A DNA stretch of 64,000 nucleotides from Pacificibacter marinus (GCF_900109555.1 NZ_FNZV01000001.1:372001-436000), one strand, 5' to 3'. Numbered from the stretch's first letter, positions 18,405 through 28,172 are shown. Numbers and translations are program-made. The notes: generated from the sequence alone by a model not told the origin.

Positions 18405-19076
18405 ATGGAAATTATCGACATTTTCTTCAACATCGACGTGATGCGCCGCGCCTTTCCGATCATCATGCGCGGCCTGTTGAACACGCTGCTTCTTGGTGGG
18501 GCGGCCATTGTCACGGGTGGTATCTTGGGCATTCTGGTGTGCCTCGTACGTCTCTACGCCCCGCGCCCATTCCAGCTTTTGGCCATTTTTTACACCGATA
18601 TTTTCCGTGCCATTCCGGTGCTGGTTGTGCTCATTCTAGTCTATTACGCCCTGCCCTTTACGGGGATCGTTTTGTCCTCTTTTGTGGCGGCGACCGTGGC
18701 CTTGGCCGTGGTGCTAGCGGCCTACACTGCCGAGGTCGTACGTGCTGGGATTGAGGCCGTACCAAAGGGCCAGTTCGAGGCTTGCGATGCCCTTGGCCTG
18801 TCCTTTGCCACCACAATGCGCAAAGTGATTTTACCCCAAGCTTTCCGCATGATGATCCCGCCTTTGGCCTCTTACGGTGTGGCGATCATCAAAGACACGT
18901 CGCTTGCCTCGGTTGTTGCGATGGATGACCTTTTGAAACAAGCCACCGATGCCCAAGCTCTTTTTGCCAACCCCACGCCCCTTTTGCTGGCCGCGCTCAT
19001 TTACATCGCGATCCTTTGGCCGCTTGTGCGTCTGACGGGCTGGCTAGAGCAACACTACAAACGCGGTTACCGCTAA
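18405..19076 (+). CDS. Amino-acid ABC transporter permease (HisM/GlnP type)
   Basis: 223 aa with about five membrane segments and the EAA motif near AGIEAVPKGQFEACDALGLS. Start ATG 18405 has CGGAG 5 bases upstream; the longer frame to 18372 has none. HisM-type permeases need an HisP-type ATPase, yet none is encoded in this cluster or elsewhere in the visible window, so the system must borrow one or its gene lies outside. Confidence 0.9.
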   Translation: MEIIDIFFNIDVMRRAFPIIMRGLLNTLLLGGAAIVTGGILGILVCLVRLYAPRPFQLLAIFYTDIFRAIPVLVVLILVYYALPFTGIVLSSFVAATVALAVVLAAYTAEVVRAGIEAVPKGQFEACDALGLSFATTMRKVILPQAFRMMIPPLASYGVAIIKDTSLASVVAMDDLLKQATDAQALFANPTPLLLAALIYIAILWPLVRLTGWLEQHYKRGYR

Positions 19077-19106
19077 ACCTGAGCCCCTATTCTAACGGAG
19101 ACATCA

Positions 19107-20258
19107 ATGTCCATATTACCAGAAACAGGCGATGCCTATCTGCTGTACCACTCCATCGGTCAATACGATGGAAAGAAAGAAGATATGGCGGCGGGCCTTA
19201 CAGATTTTTCTCAGGTTTGGGGCGCCTTTAATGGCGATCAATGGGGCGATGTTTTGGGCAAACGCCAGCAGTTCATCGACCTTTGGGCCGAACTGATCCA
19301 AGCGCCCAAAGGCACAGTGACCACGACCGAAAGCGTCACGACGGGCCTGATGTCCGTCATCGGAGCACTGCCCGAAGGCACATTGCGCGGCAAAAAGGTT
19401 TTGGTGGCAGAAGACGGTTTTCCATCGTTACACTTTTTGCTGACAGGACTGGCCAAGCGTTTTGAATTCACCCTCACAACCGTACCAATCAGACAGGGCG
19501 GTAACTGGGTCGAAGCCGAAGACATCATATCCGAATGGGACGAAGACGTCGCGCTGGCCTTGCTAACGTGGGTCAGCTCAACCAGTTCTCATCGTCTCGA
19601 CATCCCGCAGCTCGCGGCCCACGGCCGCGCGATGGGGTCACTGATCGGTGTAGATTTAACGCAAGCGGCGGGCCTTTTGCCTTACGATGTGATGGCACCA
19701 AAAGTAGATTTCGCGCTTTCGACGAGTCTCAAATGGATGTGCGGCACGCCGGGGGCTGGGATCATTTACATGGACCACGACCTTTTGCTGCGCTGTGAAC
19801 CCGAACTGCGCGGTTGGTTTTCGCAAGACAATCCGTTTTCTTGGGCGCTGGATGCTTTCAAATTTGCCGATGATGCGCGTCGGCTTGACAGTGGCACACC
19901 TGCAAGCGTTTCCGCCCTCGCCAGCCTTCCGGCGATGAAATGGCGCATGGCCCAAGACAGCGACACTATCGCCGCGCACAACCGTATGCTTACAGCTATT
20001 CTTCAGGCTGGCTTAGAGGAAATGGGCCTTGTTCTTGCAAGCCCATCAGATCCAGAGCAACGCGGGGGCAGCCTTATGGTGACTTTGCCAGACCGCCTGC
20101 CCGCTGCAGATGTTGTGGCGGCCCTGCGAGAAAAGGCGATCTATATGGACAATCGCAGTCAGATTTTGCGGATGTCCCCTGGGGTAATTACAACCAAAGA
20201 TGGCGTGCTTAGAACTCTTGCGACCCTGCGCGAGATCGTGTTCCCAACCCAGAAATAA
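19107..20258 (+). CDS. Kynureninase-like / class V aminotransferase PLP enzyme
   Basis: 383 aa fold-type I PLP enzyme. D183 in GVDLTQAAG should pair with the pyridine nitrogen, and K209 in STSLKWMCGTPGAG is the Schiff-base lysine. The arrangement D-x-x-Q-x-x-G, then DFALSTSLKW, then RGWFSQDNPF follows the kynureninase pattern (DFAVWCSYKYLN and GWFGH in kynureninase). CGGAG lies 8 bases before ATG 19107. It is the last gene of the amino-acid ABC operon and should act on the imported compound, by beta- or gamma-cleavage or transamination. It is shorter and divergent from true KynU, so I do not name it. Confidence 0.8.
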   Translation: MSILPETGDAYLLYHSIGQYDGKKEDMAAGLTDFSQVWGAFNGDQWGDVLGKRQQFIDLWAELIQAPKGTVTTTESVTTGLMSVIGALPEGTLRGKKVLVAEDGFPSLHFLLTGLAKRFEFTLTTVPIRQGGNWVEAEDIISEWDEDVALALLTWVSSTSSHRLDIPQLAAHGRAMGSLIGVDLTQAAGLLPYDVMAPKVDFALSTSLKWMCGTPGAGIIYMDHDLLLRCEPELRGWFSQDNPFSWALDAFKFADDARRLDSGTPASVSALASLPAMKWRMAQDSDTIAAHNRMLTAILQAGLEEMGLVLASPSDPEQRGGSLMVTLPDRLPAADVVAALREKAIYMDNRSQILRMSPGVITTKDGVLRTLATLREIVFPTQK

Positions 20259-20365
20259 GCGCCACTCCAAGCGATGAGACTACCTTCACTAATGCCATGC
20301 TATTTTGAAAAAATTTCCCTATCGACAGCAATATCAAAAATGTTGTGGCTGCATTAACAATACAC

Positions 20366-20401
20366 GTGGGCTGCGGCGGTAGATGAACCACCGCAGCCCA
20401 C
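20366..20401. terminator. Strong hairpin between convergent operons
   Basis: A 15-bp stem with one mismatch (GTGGGCTGCGG / CCGCAGCCCAC as outer part, CGGT / ACCA inner) and a 6-base loop AGATGA. It lies between the convergent PLP-enzyme and xylA genes. No long T-run follows on either side, but its position suits a bidirectional terminator. Confidence 0.65.
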
Positions 20402-20467
20402 GCAAAACGTCTTCAAGTGTTCGAGCCCGTGACCGCCAAATGGCAATCACAGATGTTCTTGTTTGCC

Positions 20468-21769
20468 TTAGAAGTACTTATTCACAAGGTTTTCGAGGCG
20501 TTCTTGGCGACCTGATTTTGGATCAGGATTGAGGTTTTGTGCCAAGACACGGTCATGGATTGTGGTCAAATCATCGGACATAAGAGCCGCGCCATTCGCG
20601 CTGTCCCAACCCGCATACCGCGCATTACGTGCGGCTTCGAGTTTGCCATCTTCCAATATAGCGGCTGCAGCTTTTAGGCCCGCAGCACAAGCATCCATAC
20701 CGCCAACATGCGCAAGGATTAGATCTTCGGCATCAAGCGATTGACGGCGCAGCTTTGAGTCAAAGTTCGTACCACCAGTTTTGAAACCACCCGCGCGCAG
20801 CACTTCGTAATAGGCCAATGCCATTTCAGGCACATTGTTTGGGAACTGATCCGTATCCCAGCCCGATTGATAATCGTTGCGGTTCATATCGATGGATCCG
20901 AAAATGCCCAACTCGCGCGCCAAAGCCAATTCATGCTCGAACGAATGGCCTGCCAAAATCGCATGCCCCTGTTCGACGTTCACTTGAACCTCGCCCTCAA
21001 GGCCGAAATCTTTCAAAAATCCATACACAGTTGCGACATCATAATCGTACTGGTGCTTGGTCGGTTCTTGTGGCTTGGGTTCGATCAAGATCGCGCCTTT
21101 GTAGCCCATCTTATGTTTGTAATCGACGACCATCTGAAGCATCCGGCCCGCTTGCCTGCGCTCGCGTCCCATGTCGGTGTTGAGCAGCGTCTCATAGCCT
21201 TCGCGACCGCCCCAAAGAACATAGTTTTCGCCGCCCAATTTCATCGTGGCGTCCATGCAGGTTTTGATTGTCGCGGCTGAGAAAGCAAAGATATCTGGGT
21301 CTGGGTTGGTTGCAGCACCTGACATAAAGCGTCGGTGTGAAAACAGGTTCGCGGTGCCCCAAAGCAATTTTACGCCAGTTTCATCCATCTTTTCAGCGAA
21401 GTAATCAACGATGGCTTCAAGGTTGGCAGTGGTTTCGGCAAAGGTAGCGCCTTCTGGGCGAACATCTGCATCGTGGAAACAAAAATAGGGTACGTCCAAA
21501 ATCTGGAACATCTCAAATGCGACATCAGCCTTGAGTTTGGCCAATTCCAATGTGTTTCCAAACCAAGGGCGATCAAATGTTTGACCACCAAAGGGATCGT
21601 CACCGGGCCAAGCAAAGGAATGCCAATAGGCTGCCCCAAAACGCAGTTGCTCTTTCATGGTCTTGCCCATGACGATTTCATCAGGGTTGTAGTGGCGGAA
21701 AGCAAACTCGTTATCGCTGTCTGGCCCCTCATATTTGATTGCGGGGATGCCTTTGAAAAAGTCGGTCAT
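20468..21769 (-). CDS. xylA: Xylose isomerase
   Basis: 433 aa, the length of class II xylose isomerases. Catalytic H99 and D102 sit in [12 protein letters not shown]. Metal ligands are visible in [22 protein letters not shown] and [11 protein letters not shown]. It interconverts D-xylose and D-xylulose in the cytoplasm. AAGGA lies 9 bases before ATG 21769. It is the distal gene of a xylFHG-(xylB)-xylA operon. The kinase gene normally needed next, xylB, is reduced to a fragment just upstream, so D-xylulose phosphorylation must be done by another kinase. Confidence 0.96.
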   Translation of the reverse strand: MTDFFKGIPAIKYEGPDSDNEFAFRHYNPDEIVMGKTMKEQLRFGAAYWHSFAWPGDDPFGGQTFDRPWFGNTLELAKLKADVAFEMFQILDVPYFCFHDADVRPEGATFAETTANLEAIVDYFAEKMDETGVKLLWGTANLFSHRRFMSGAATNPDPDIFAFSAATIKTCMDATMKLGGENYVLWGGREGYETLLNTDMGRERRQAGRMLQMVVDYKHKMGYKGAILIEPKPQEPTKHQYDYDVATVYGFLKDFGLEGEVQVNVEQGHAILAGHSFEHELALARELGIFGSIDMNRNDYQSGWDTDQFPNNVPEMALAYYEVLRAGGFKTGGTNFDSKLRRQSLDAEDLILAHVGGMDACAAGLKAAAAILEDGKLEAARNARYAGWDSANGAALMSDDLTTIHDRVLAQNLNPDPKSGRQERLENLVNKYF

Positions 21770-21897
21770 ATCAGATGTCCTTTAGAACAGAATAGCTGCG
21801 CGGTAGCGGCTATGAGATTCGGTAAATGTGGGTTTCAGCGCAGGATCAGGCAATGATTTTTAGGATTGGCGGCATGGTAACATGCAGATCACGGCCA

Positions 21898-21993
21898 TCA
21901 CGCCCAGCGGTCAGCCCCAAGAGCCTTGGCATGGCCCTCATCCGCCAAAATCGCTTTTAGGGATGAGGTTCCAAGATCAATGCCCGTGAAGAT
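21898..21993 (-). pseudogene. xylB: Remnant of xylulokinase gene xylB
   Basis: Directly after the xylG stop, the minus strand reads a 32-codon open frame containing TGIDLGTSSLKAILADE and then a stop. That is the FGGY-kinase N-terminus expected of XylB (normally MY-GIDLGTSGLKA). The expected ATG is replaced by ATC and the remaining 1.4 kb of the gene is missing; about 128 bases later xylA begins. Position between xylG and xylA is where xylB usually sits in this operon type. I infer an internal deletion of xylB leaving only its first codons. Confidence 0.7.
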
Positions 21994-22742
21994 CAGGCTG
22001 CGGCCTTTGGGTTTTTGCCCAAAATGATCATAGACAGGATATCATCTTCGGTGACATCCTCAACTCGCTCTGTGCCGACCATCTTGCCGTTTTTCATCAC
22101 GGACACGCGGTCACACAAATCCATCATTTCGCGCGTATCGTGACTGATCAAGAAGATACCCAGACCTTGTTTTTTCAACTCGCCAATCAATTCGGCGACC
22201 ATAGCCGTTTCATGCACACCCAAAGCCGCTGTCGGTTCGTCCATGATCAAGATTTTGGCGTTGAAATACACCGCACGGGCAATGGCAACAGATTGACGCT
22301 GACCACCAGACAAGGCGGACACGGGTTCTTTGAGTTTTTTGAAATTAGGGTTGAGCCGCGCCATGATTTTGCGGGTCTCAGCTTCCATACGACCATCGTC
22401 GACAAAGCCAAGTTTCGTGGTCAACTCGCGCCCCAAAAACAGGTTAGACGCGGCATCAAGATTATCGGCCAGCGCAAGCGTCTGGTATATGGTCTCGATG
22501 TTGTAATCACGGCTGTCAGCAGGGGAATTGATCGTTGCACGTTCGCCTTCGATCCAGATTTCGCCAGAGTCCATTTTATAGGCCCCTGACAGCATTTTGA
22601 TCAGCGTAGATTTGCCCGCGCCGTTGTGGCCCAAAAGACCAACAACTTCGCCTGCATGCAGCTCGATGCTGACATCATCAACCGCATGGACACCGCCAAA
22701 TGCGATTGAGACGTTTTTCATTTCGACTAATGGAGTGCTCAT
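21993..22742 (-). CDS. xylG: Xylose-type ABC transporter ATP-binding protein (single domain)
   Basis: 249 aa single nucleotide-binding domain. Walker A GHNGAGKST, signature LSGGQRQSVAIARAV, Walker B ILIMDEPTAALG and H-loop ISHDTREM are present. Start ATG 22742 overlaps the permease stop by ATGA and has GGGAG 8 bases upstream. A longer frame to 22784 is less likely. Unlike E. coli XylG/RbsA, which have two fused ATPase domains, this one has a single domain, as in FrcA-type systems of alphaproteobacteria. Confidence 0.9.
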   Translation of the reverse strand: MSTPLVEMKNVSIAFGGVHAVDDVSIELHAGEVVGLLGHNGAGKSTLIKMLSGAYKMDSGEIWIEGERATINSPADSRDYNIETIYQTLALADNLDAASNLFLGRELTTKLGFVDDGRMEAETRKIMARLNPNFKKLKEPVSALSGGQRQSVAIARAVYFNAKILIMDEPTAALGVHETAMVAELIGELKKQGLGIFLISHDTREMMDLCDRVSVMKNGKMVGTERVEDVTEDDILSMIILGKNPKAAA

Positions 22743-24034
22743 ACTTTTGCTCCCACGCGCTTGCGATATTGAATGTCGATCCAAACAGCGAGGACAAGAA
22801 CCGCGCCAACGACAATGTTTTGATAGGGCGCATCAACGCCAACCATGGCCATGCCAGATTGCAAAGATTGCATGATCAAAGCGCCGATGATGGCACCATA
22901 AATCGTCCCGATACCACCAGACAAAGCAGTTCCGCCAATAACGGCTGCCGCGATCACGCGCAGCTCGTCCAAGGTGCCGATGTCATTCGTGTGATACCCC
23001 AAACGCGCCGAGGCCACGATGCCAGCCAAAGCGGACAAAACGCCAACCATGGAAAAGATTTTGACCGTCAAAAGGCGTGTATTGATGCCCGAAAGCTGTG
23101 CAGCCTCTGGGTTGCCACCAGTTGCGAATATGTAGCGTCCAAGCCGTGTGCGCAGCGCGATAACAGTCATGACAATGGCCACAACGATCAGCAACAGCAC
23201 AGAATAAGGCAAGCCATATGCGGCAACACAGCCTTCTGCGACATCACAACCAAACAAAGCAGGATCGCGTGCAATGACCCGTTCGGGCACAGTGTAGGCA
23301 TTTAGAATGGCGACAAATCCAAGGATTGCAGCAGCAATCACGGCCATGACCAAGACTTCGGCCCACAAAGGCTTCACAGGGAAACCATGAGCATTTTTGG
23401 TACGTCTTGCCGAGCCAAGCGCCAAAAGCGCCGCAGCCGTCGCAACCAGACCAACAACCCAGCTCCAAAACACGCCAAGCGTGCCACCGATGCCGCCAAA
23501 CAGTACGAATGTTTGATCAAGCGGGCCGATTGTGGCGCCATCTGTCATCCACCAACCGACGTTGCGCCAAATCAAAAGACCACCAAGTGTCACGATAAAG
23601 GCAGGGATCGCTTGATATCCAACCAGCCACCCTTGGGCTGCACCAATCACAGCGCCAGTGATCAGACCTGCAGCAATGGCGATCCAAGGGATCAACGGAT
23701 GCCCCAACTCTAGCCCGATGATTTGCGGCAACCACTGTGTTTGGGTCATAGCCATCACAGCTGTACAGGTCGCAAGCAACGCGCCAACCGACAAATCAAT
23801 GTGACGGGTCACAATCACGAACACCATGCCCGTTGCCATGATCGCCACAGATACAGTCTGGATCGTTAGGTTGAAGATGTTGCGCGGCGTTAAAAAACGC
23901 CCGTCTGTGAGTATATTAAAAACGATGCAAACCGCTAAAAAGGAACCGATCATCCCAAGAAGACGCATATCGACTTGCAAGGATTGCAGGATGTTGCGTT
24001 TGGGCTGCGGTATGGCGGGGTTGTGGTCAGACAT
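22739..24034 (-). CDS. xylH: Xylose-type ABC transporter permease
   Basis: 431 aa CUT2-family permease with about ten or more hydrophobic segments, longer than RbsC (about 320 aa) and as expected for XylH. The conserved cytoplasmic loop region GRYIFATGGNPEAAQLSGINTR is cut here to its recognisable core ATGGNPEAAQLSGI. GGAG lies 9 bases before ATG 24034. It partners the xylG ATPase and xylF binding protein. Confidence 0.92.
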   Translation of the reverse strand: MSDHNPAIPQPKRNILQSLQVDMRLLGMIGSFLAVCIVFNILTDGRFLTPRNIFNLTIQTVSVAIMATGMVFVIVTRHIDLSVGALLATCTAVMAMTQTQWLPQIIGLELGHPLIPWIAIAAGLITGAVIGAAQGWLVGYQAIPAFIVTLGGLLIWRNVGWWMTDGATIGPLDQTFVLFGGIGGTLGVFWSWVVGLVATAAALLALGSARRTKNAHGFPVKPLWAEVLVMAVIAAAILGFVAILNAYTVPERVIARDPALFGCDVAEGCVAAYGLPYSVLLLIVVAIVMTVIALRTRLGRYIFATGGNPEAAQLSGINTRLLTVKIFSMVGVLSALAGIVASARLGYHTNDIGTLDELRVIAAAVIGGTALSGGIGTIYGAIIGALIMQSLQSGMAMVGVDAPYQNIVVGAVLVLAVWIDIQYRKRVGAKV

Positions 24035-24127
24035 GGTCTGTCTCCATCAAAAAAGCGCGACGATTGGACAAGCAAATAGCGCCAGCAGAGCTGGACAAGT
24101 GCGTGTGGATGTATGGGGGAAACGTGT

Positions 24128-24189
24128 GGGTCCCGCCAATGGCGAGACCCGTTGTCGATTGGGCATCATCAAACGATCCGCCCAATCGA
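24128..24189 (-). promoter_or_regulatory. Two tandem hairpins between xylF and xylH
   Basis: Hairpin 1 spans 24155-24189 (perfect 10-bp stem TCGATTGGGC / GCCCAATCGA). Hairpin 2 spans 24128-24150 (10-bp stem with one mismatch, 3-base loop). Both follow the xylF stop at 24195 on the minus strand. Such hairpins normally leave the binding-protein message more abundant than that of the membrane subunits. Confidence 0.7.
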
Positions 24190-24194
24190 GCGAC

Positions 24195-25217
24195 TTAGTT
24201 ACAAGGTGCAGGACCGTCAGTCACGCCTTGGCACAATGCCTCAACAGTGATCCAACCCGCGTCTGTGACAACGCTTAGGTTTGCTGCAGTCACAGGAACT
24301 GGCGCAAGGAACATAGAGTGCAGTTCAGTGCCAGCAGGTGATGTCCACATGGACGATCCGGCAACCATTGCGTTTTCATCAGCAGCCAAAGCTACAGCAA
24401 CTTCACCAGCAACGCGTCCAAGAGCACGCGCATCTTTCCAAACAGACACAGTCTGTGTGCCAAGGGCAACGCGGTTCAAAGCTGCATGGTCGCCGTCTTG
24501 ACCAGACACAGGAATGCCTTCCATGCCTTGTGCTGTCAGCGCAGCAACAACACCGCCAGCGGTACCGTCGTTGGAGGCCACAACAGCATCAACCATGTTG
24601 TCGTTCGCTGTCAGGATTTGTTCCATGTTGCGCTGTGCGTTCGCAGGCAACCAACCATCTGTGTAGGCTTCGTCAACGATTGTGATGTCACCGCTGTCGA
24701 TTGCAGCTTGGATGATTTCTTGTTGGCCACCACGCAAAAAGTCTGCGTTTGGATCAGTAGGCGAGCCTTTGATCATAACGTAGTTGCCAGTTGGCTGAGC
24801 TGCAAAAACAGCGCGAGCTTGCATGCGGCCAACTTCGACGTTGTCGAATGTCAGGTAGAATGCGCGGCTGTCTTCGATCAAGCGGTCGTAAGCAACGACA
24901 GGAATACCTTCGGCGTCTGCAGCATCAATAGCTGGGCCGATGGCTGCGCTGTCTTGCGCCAAGATGATGATGGAATCAACGCCTTGTGCGATCAAACTTT
25001 CAACGTCAGAAAGCTGTTTGGCTGAAGATGACTGTGCATCGGCAGACACATAGGTCGCCCCTGCTGCGTCAAGTGCGGTGCGGATCGCGGCTTCGTCTGT
25101 TTTCCAGCGTTCTTCTTGGAAATTTGACCAGCTCACGCCGACTTTAAGACCGTCTGCAAATGATGCAGAACCGAACCCAGCGACGGCGACAGCCGCTGCG
25201 ATAATAAACTTATTCAT
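24195..25217 (-). CDS. xylF: D-xylose-type ABC substrate-binding protein
   Basis: 340 aa periplasmic-binding-protein family 1 member with a 21-residue signal peptide ending SASFA. The sequence GVSWSNFQEERWKTDEAAI and later VASNDGTAGGVVAAL and PVSGQDGDHAAL are the XylF ligand-site landmarks. A strong GGGAGGATTACA precedes ATG 25217. It is the first gene of the xylose operon, divergent from the ROK regulator. Confidence 0.93.
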   Translation of the reverse strand: MNKFIIAAAVAVAGFGSASFADGLKVGVSWSNFQEERWKTDEAAIRTALDAAGATYVSADAQSSSAKQLSDVESLIAQGVDSIIILAQDSAAIGPAIDAADAEGIPVVAYDRLIEDSRAFYLTFDNVEVGRMQARAVFAAQPTGNYVMIKGSPTDPNADFLRGGQQEIIQAAIDSGDITIVDEAYTDGWLPANAQRNMEQILTANDNMVDAVVASNDGTAGGVVAALTAQGMEGIPVSGQDGDHAALNRVALGTQTVSVWKDARALGRVAGEVAVALAADENAMVAGSSMWTSPAGTELHSMFLAPVPVTAANLSVVTDAGWITVEALCQGVTDGPAPCN

Positions 25218-25288
25218 TGTAATCCTCCCTTAGATTGCCCCCTTTTTACAAGGGAGCGAGTCACCTGACTCGAATCTAAGATGCACTC

Positions 25289-25300
25289 ATTAAATTTAAT
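25289..25300. promoter_or_regulatory. Candidate XylR operator
   Basis: Perfect palindrome ATTAAATTTAAT in the 196-base divergent spacer between xylF and the ROK regulator. The spacer is AT-rich, so chance is possible; position fits repressor control of both promoters. Confidence 0.4.
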
Positions 25301-25413
25301 TTGCAAAATAAAAGATGTAAGTTTTTGTAGAAATATTTCCAAAAACACTTCATTGTGGCGAAACTCAACGTTTCTATCACCAATTACGGCCAATAAAATA
25401 GGAATATGTTTAG

Positions 25414-26691
25414 GTGCTGAAATATAATAAAGATAACTTGATATCAAATGGTTGCGGCCCCCTTCTGCACAGAGACTCGCCCAATTCCACGCCGTTACGG
25501 CAGAAAATCTTTCAACATGTCCGTGCCGTTGGATGTACAGCGCGCGCAGATATCACGCGGTCCCTGCAAATCAGTGCGGGCAGCGCAACGACCCAGACAG
25601 CCGACCTAATTGCTGCGGGCTTGTTACGTGAGACCGATGAACCTGCGCGTGAACATGGGCAGGGCGAACTGGGTCGCGGGCGTCCACGGGTGGCATTGGA
25701 AATCGTGCCAGAGGCGGCTTATGTTATCGGCATCAAATTATCATACACGCAACACTCGGCCGTATTGTGTGATTTTGCAGGAAATTTGATTGCCACCACG
25801 GCGTGCCCCACGTCCGTTATGCGCCGTAGCCCCACGCAAATGTTGGATGAGATTGCAGACTTGATTGAGAACGTGACCCAAAAAGCTGGCATGCAGGCCG
25901 ATGACATCAAAGCCGTCGGGGTTGGGTTGCCTGGGCTTATTGATCAAAACAGCGGGACGATCAGATGGAGCTCATTGCTTGAGGGCGCGCATGTCGATCT
26001 TCACCCAGAGTTTGCCAAGCGGTTTAACGCGCTGTTGTTTTTGGACAACGACACAAACATGCTCACATTGTATGAGCTATGGTTTGGCTCTGGACGCGAT
26101 AAAACCGACTTTGCTGTGGTCACCGTTGAGACGGGCGTTGGCATGGGGTTGGTCGTGAACAATCGACTGTATCGGGGCACGCATGGCATGGGACTTGAGC
26201 TTGGGCACACCAAGGTTCATCTCGATGGGGCCTTGTGTCGGTGCGGTCAGCGTGGCTGTCTCGAGGCGTATTTAGGCGATTACGCCCTCACACGCGAAGC
26301 TCAAACAGCATTAAATGTCAATCACTTAGATGCACGCCGCCCCAAAGAGTTATTGGATTTACTGTTTGAACAAGCCCAAGCTGGCAATACGGCAGCGCAA
26401 ACTATTTTTCGGCGCGCAGGGCGCTATTTGTCGGTTGGGCTTTCAAATGTGATTCAATTGTTTGACCCACCACTTATCATTTTGTCGGGTGAGCGCGTGC
26501 AATGCCATTATCTATATGCGGATGAGGTCTTGGCAGACATGCAAAAGTTAACCTTGTCGAATGATCGACAACCTTGCGAAATCCAAATCCATCCATGGGA
26601 CGATTTGGTCTGGGCGCGTGGCGCCACAGCGGCAGGGCTTTCTGCACTGACCGATACAATGGTTGGCGGGCTAGAGGTTCAAACTCCATGA
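25414..26691 (+). CDS. xylR: ROK-family transcriptional regulator of xylose genes
   Basis: About 425 aa. An N-terminal winged HTH (about residues 28-75, RQKIFQHVRAVGCTARADITRSL region) is fused to a ROK sugar-kinase-like domain. The ROK zinc motif HTKVHLDGALCRCGQRGCLEAY is present in its key residues (H, C-x-C-x4-C). Start is uncertain: GTG 25414 has a weak ribosome site and TTG 25438 is an alternative. Divergent from xylF, so it is the likely xylose-responsive repressor. It overlaps the next gene by ATGA. Confidence 0.9.
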   Translation: MLKYNKDNLISNGCGPLLHRDSPNSTPLRQKIFQHVRAVGCTARADITRSLQISAGSATTQTADLIAAGLLRETDEPAREHGQGELGRGRPRVALEIVPEAAYVIGIKLSYTQHSAVLCDFAGNLIATTACPTSVMRRSPTQMLDEIADLIENVTQKAGMQADDIKAVGVGLPGLIDQNSGTIRWSSLLEGAHVDLHPEFAKRFNALLFLDNDTNMLTLYELWFGSGRDKTDFAVVTVETGVGMGLVVNNRLYRGTHGMGLELGHTKVHLDGALCRCGQRGCLEAYLGDYALTREAQTALNVNHLDARRPKELLDLLFEQAQAGNTAAQTIFRRAGRYLSVGLSNVIQLFDPPLIILSGERVQCHYLYADEVLADMQKLTLSNDRQPCEIQIHPWDDLVWARGATAAGLSALTDTMVGGLEVQTP

Positions 26692-28172
26692 AAATAGCGG
26701 CTTTTGTCATCTGCGGTCTCGCCCTGCCTGTTGGGGCAGACCCCCTGTTTGAGAACCGATCAAACGCCCTGCCCAAACATATTTACGATGGCGGCTGGGA
26801 ACACTTTGTTGGCGGTGGAATTGCGGTTTTTGATTGCAATGGTGATGCATTGCCCGATGTTTTTGCTGCTGGCGGTGAAAACCCTGCCACGCTGATCCGC
26901 AACGACGGGAACTTTACCTTTACCGCGATGGATGTACCCGCGTTAAAGGGGGTAACTGGAGCCTATCCGATTGATATGAATGCAGACGGTCAGATGGATC
27001 TGTTCGTTTTGCGGGTGGGGCAGAACCGAATTCTCAAAGGGATGGGCGATTGTGTTTTCACTGACGCAACAACCACTCTAGGGATTCCGCCCGACAATGA
27101 TTGGAGCACCGCGTTCACAGCATGGTGGGAAAACGACGCAGAACGCCCGACGCTGGTGGTCGGAAATTACGTTGATCGAGATGATCCCGATGGCCCATTC
27201 GAGGCCTGCGACACCAACAGTATTTTGCGCCCCTTTGAACATGGTTACACAAACGAAACCTTGCAGCCGGGATTTTGCCCGCTGTCCATGCTCGCCGCAA
27301 ATGATGCACGCGGCAAGCCAACACTACGCCTGTCCAACGACAGACATTATTATGTAAGCGGTGGGCACGAACAGATGTGGGACATCGCAGACCAACGGTT
27401 TCTGGGCGCAGCAGACGGTTGGAATAACATAGCGCTTTGGGGCATGGGCATCGCCAGTCGCGATTTGAATGGCGACGCGGTTGATGATGTTATGCTCACC
27501 TCGATGGGGGATCAATTGCTGCAATTTGCCATTCCAGGCGGAGGCTATGTCGCGGCAGATTACGCACTGGGCACCTATGCGCAACGCCCCCATATCGGTG
27601 ATGATGGGCGCCCCTCGACCGGATGGCACGCAGAATTTGGCGATATCAACAATGATGGCCGTGCAGATTTGTTTATCGCCAAAGGCAACGTTGACCAGAT
27701 GCCTGGAATGGCGATGCAAGACCCCAACAACCTGTTGATGCAGCGCCCCGATGGAACGTTTTATGAGACGGCTGTGCAGGCTGGCATCGCCTCAACAGAC
27801 CGCTCACGCGGTGCCGCTTTGGTCGATTTTGATCGCGATGGCCGCTTGGATTTGATCGTTTCAAACCGCCGCGCGCCGTTAGAGGTTTATCGCAATGTGA
27901 CCCTAAACACGGGTCATTGGATCACGGTCGAGCTTCAACAAACCGACGCAAACCGCAATGCAATCGGCGCGGTGATGACTGTCACGACAAACGCGCGTTC
28001 GCAAGTTTTACAGCAAACGATTGGCGGCGGTCATGCCGGCGGGCAAATGTTGCCGCGCCACTTTGGTTTGGCCGATGCAACGCAAGCCCAAGTCAGCGTG
28101 ATTTGGCCAGATGGCACCAAGACATCTGAAATGGTGTCGGCCCGCAGCAATGTTGTGATCAAAAAGCCCTAG
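26688..28172 (+). CDS. CRTAC1-like FG-GAP / ASPIC-UnbV repeat protein
   Basis: 494 aa secreted protein. A short signal peptide (MKIAAFVICGLALPVGA) precedes repeats of FG-GAP/VCBS type with calcium-binding DxNxD motifs: FDCNGDALPD, IDMNADGQMDLF, RDLNGDAVDD, DINNDGRADLF, VDFDRDGRLDLI. The C-terminal 65 residues (IGGGHAGGQMLPRHFGL) are an ASPIC/UnbV domain. Start ATG 26688 overlaps the xylR stop, so it is co-transcribed with xylR although unrelated to xylose. It is convergent (4-bp overlap) with a dihaem peroxidase, a pairing also known for UnbV-type proteins. Function unknown. Confidence 0.82.
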   Translation: MKIAAFVICGLALPVGADPLFENRSNALPKHIYDGGWEHFVGGGIAVFDCNGDALPDVFAAGGENPATLIRNDGNFTFTAMDVPALKGVTGAYPIDMNADGQMDLFVLRVGQNRILKGMGDCVFTDATTTLGIPPDNDWSTAFTAWWENDAERPTLVVGNYVDRDDPDGPFEACDTNSILRPFEHGYTNETLQPGFCPLSMLAANDARGKPTLRLSNDRHYYVSGGHEQMWDIADQRFLGAADGWNNIALWGMGIASRDLNGDAVDDVMLTSMGDQLLQFAIPGGGYVAADYALGTYAQRPHIGDDGRPSTGWHAEFGDINNDGRADLFIAKGNVDQMPGMAMQDPNNLLMQRPDGTFYETAVQAGIASTDRSRGAALVDFDRDGRLDLIVSNRRAPLEVYRNVTLNTGHWITVELQQTDANRNAIGAVMTVTTNARSQVLQQTIGGGHAGGQMLPRHFGLADATQAQVSVIWPDGTKTSEMVSARSNVVIKKP

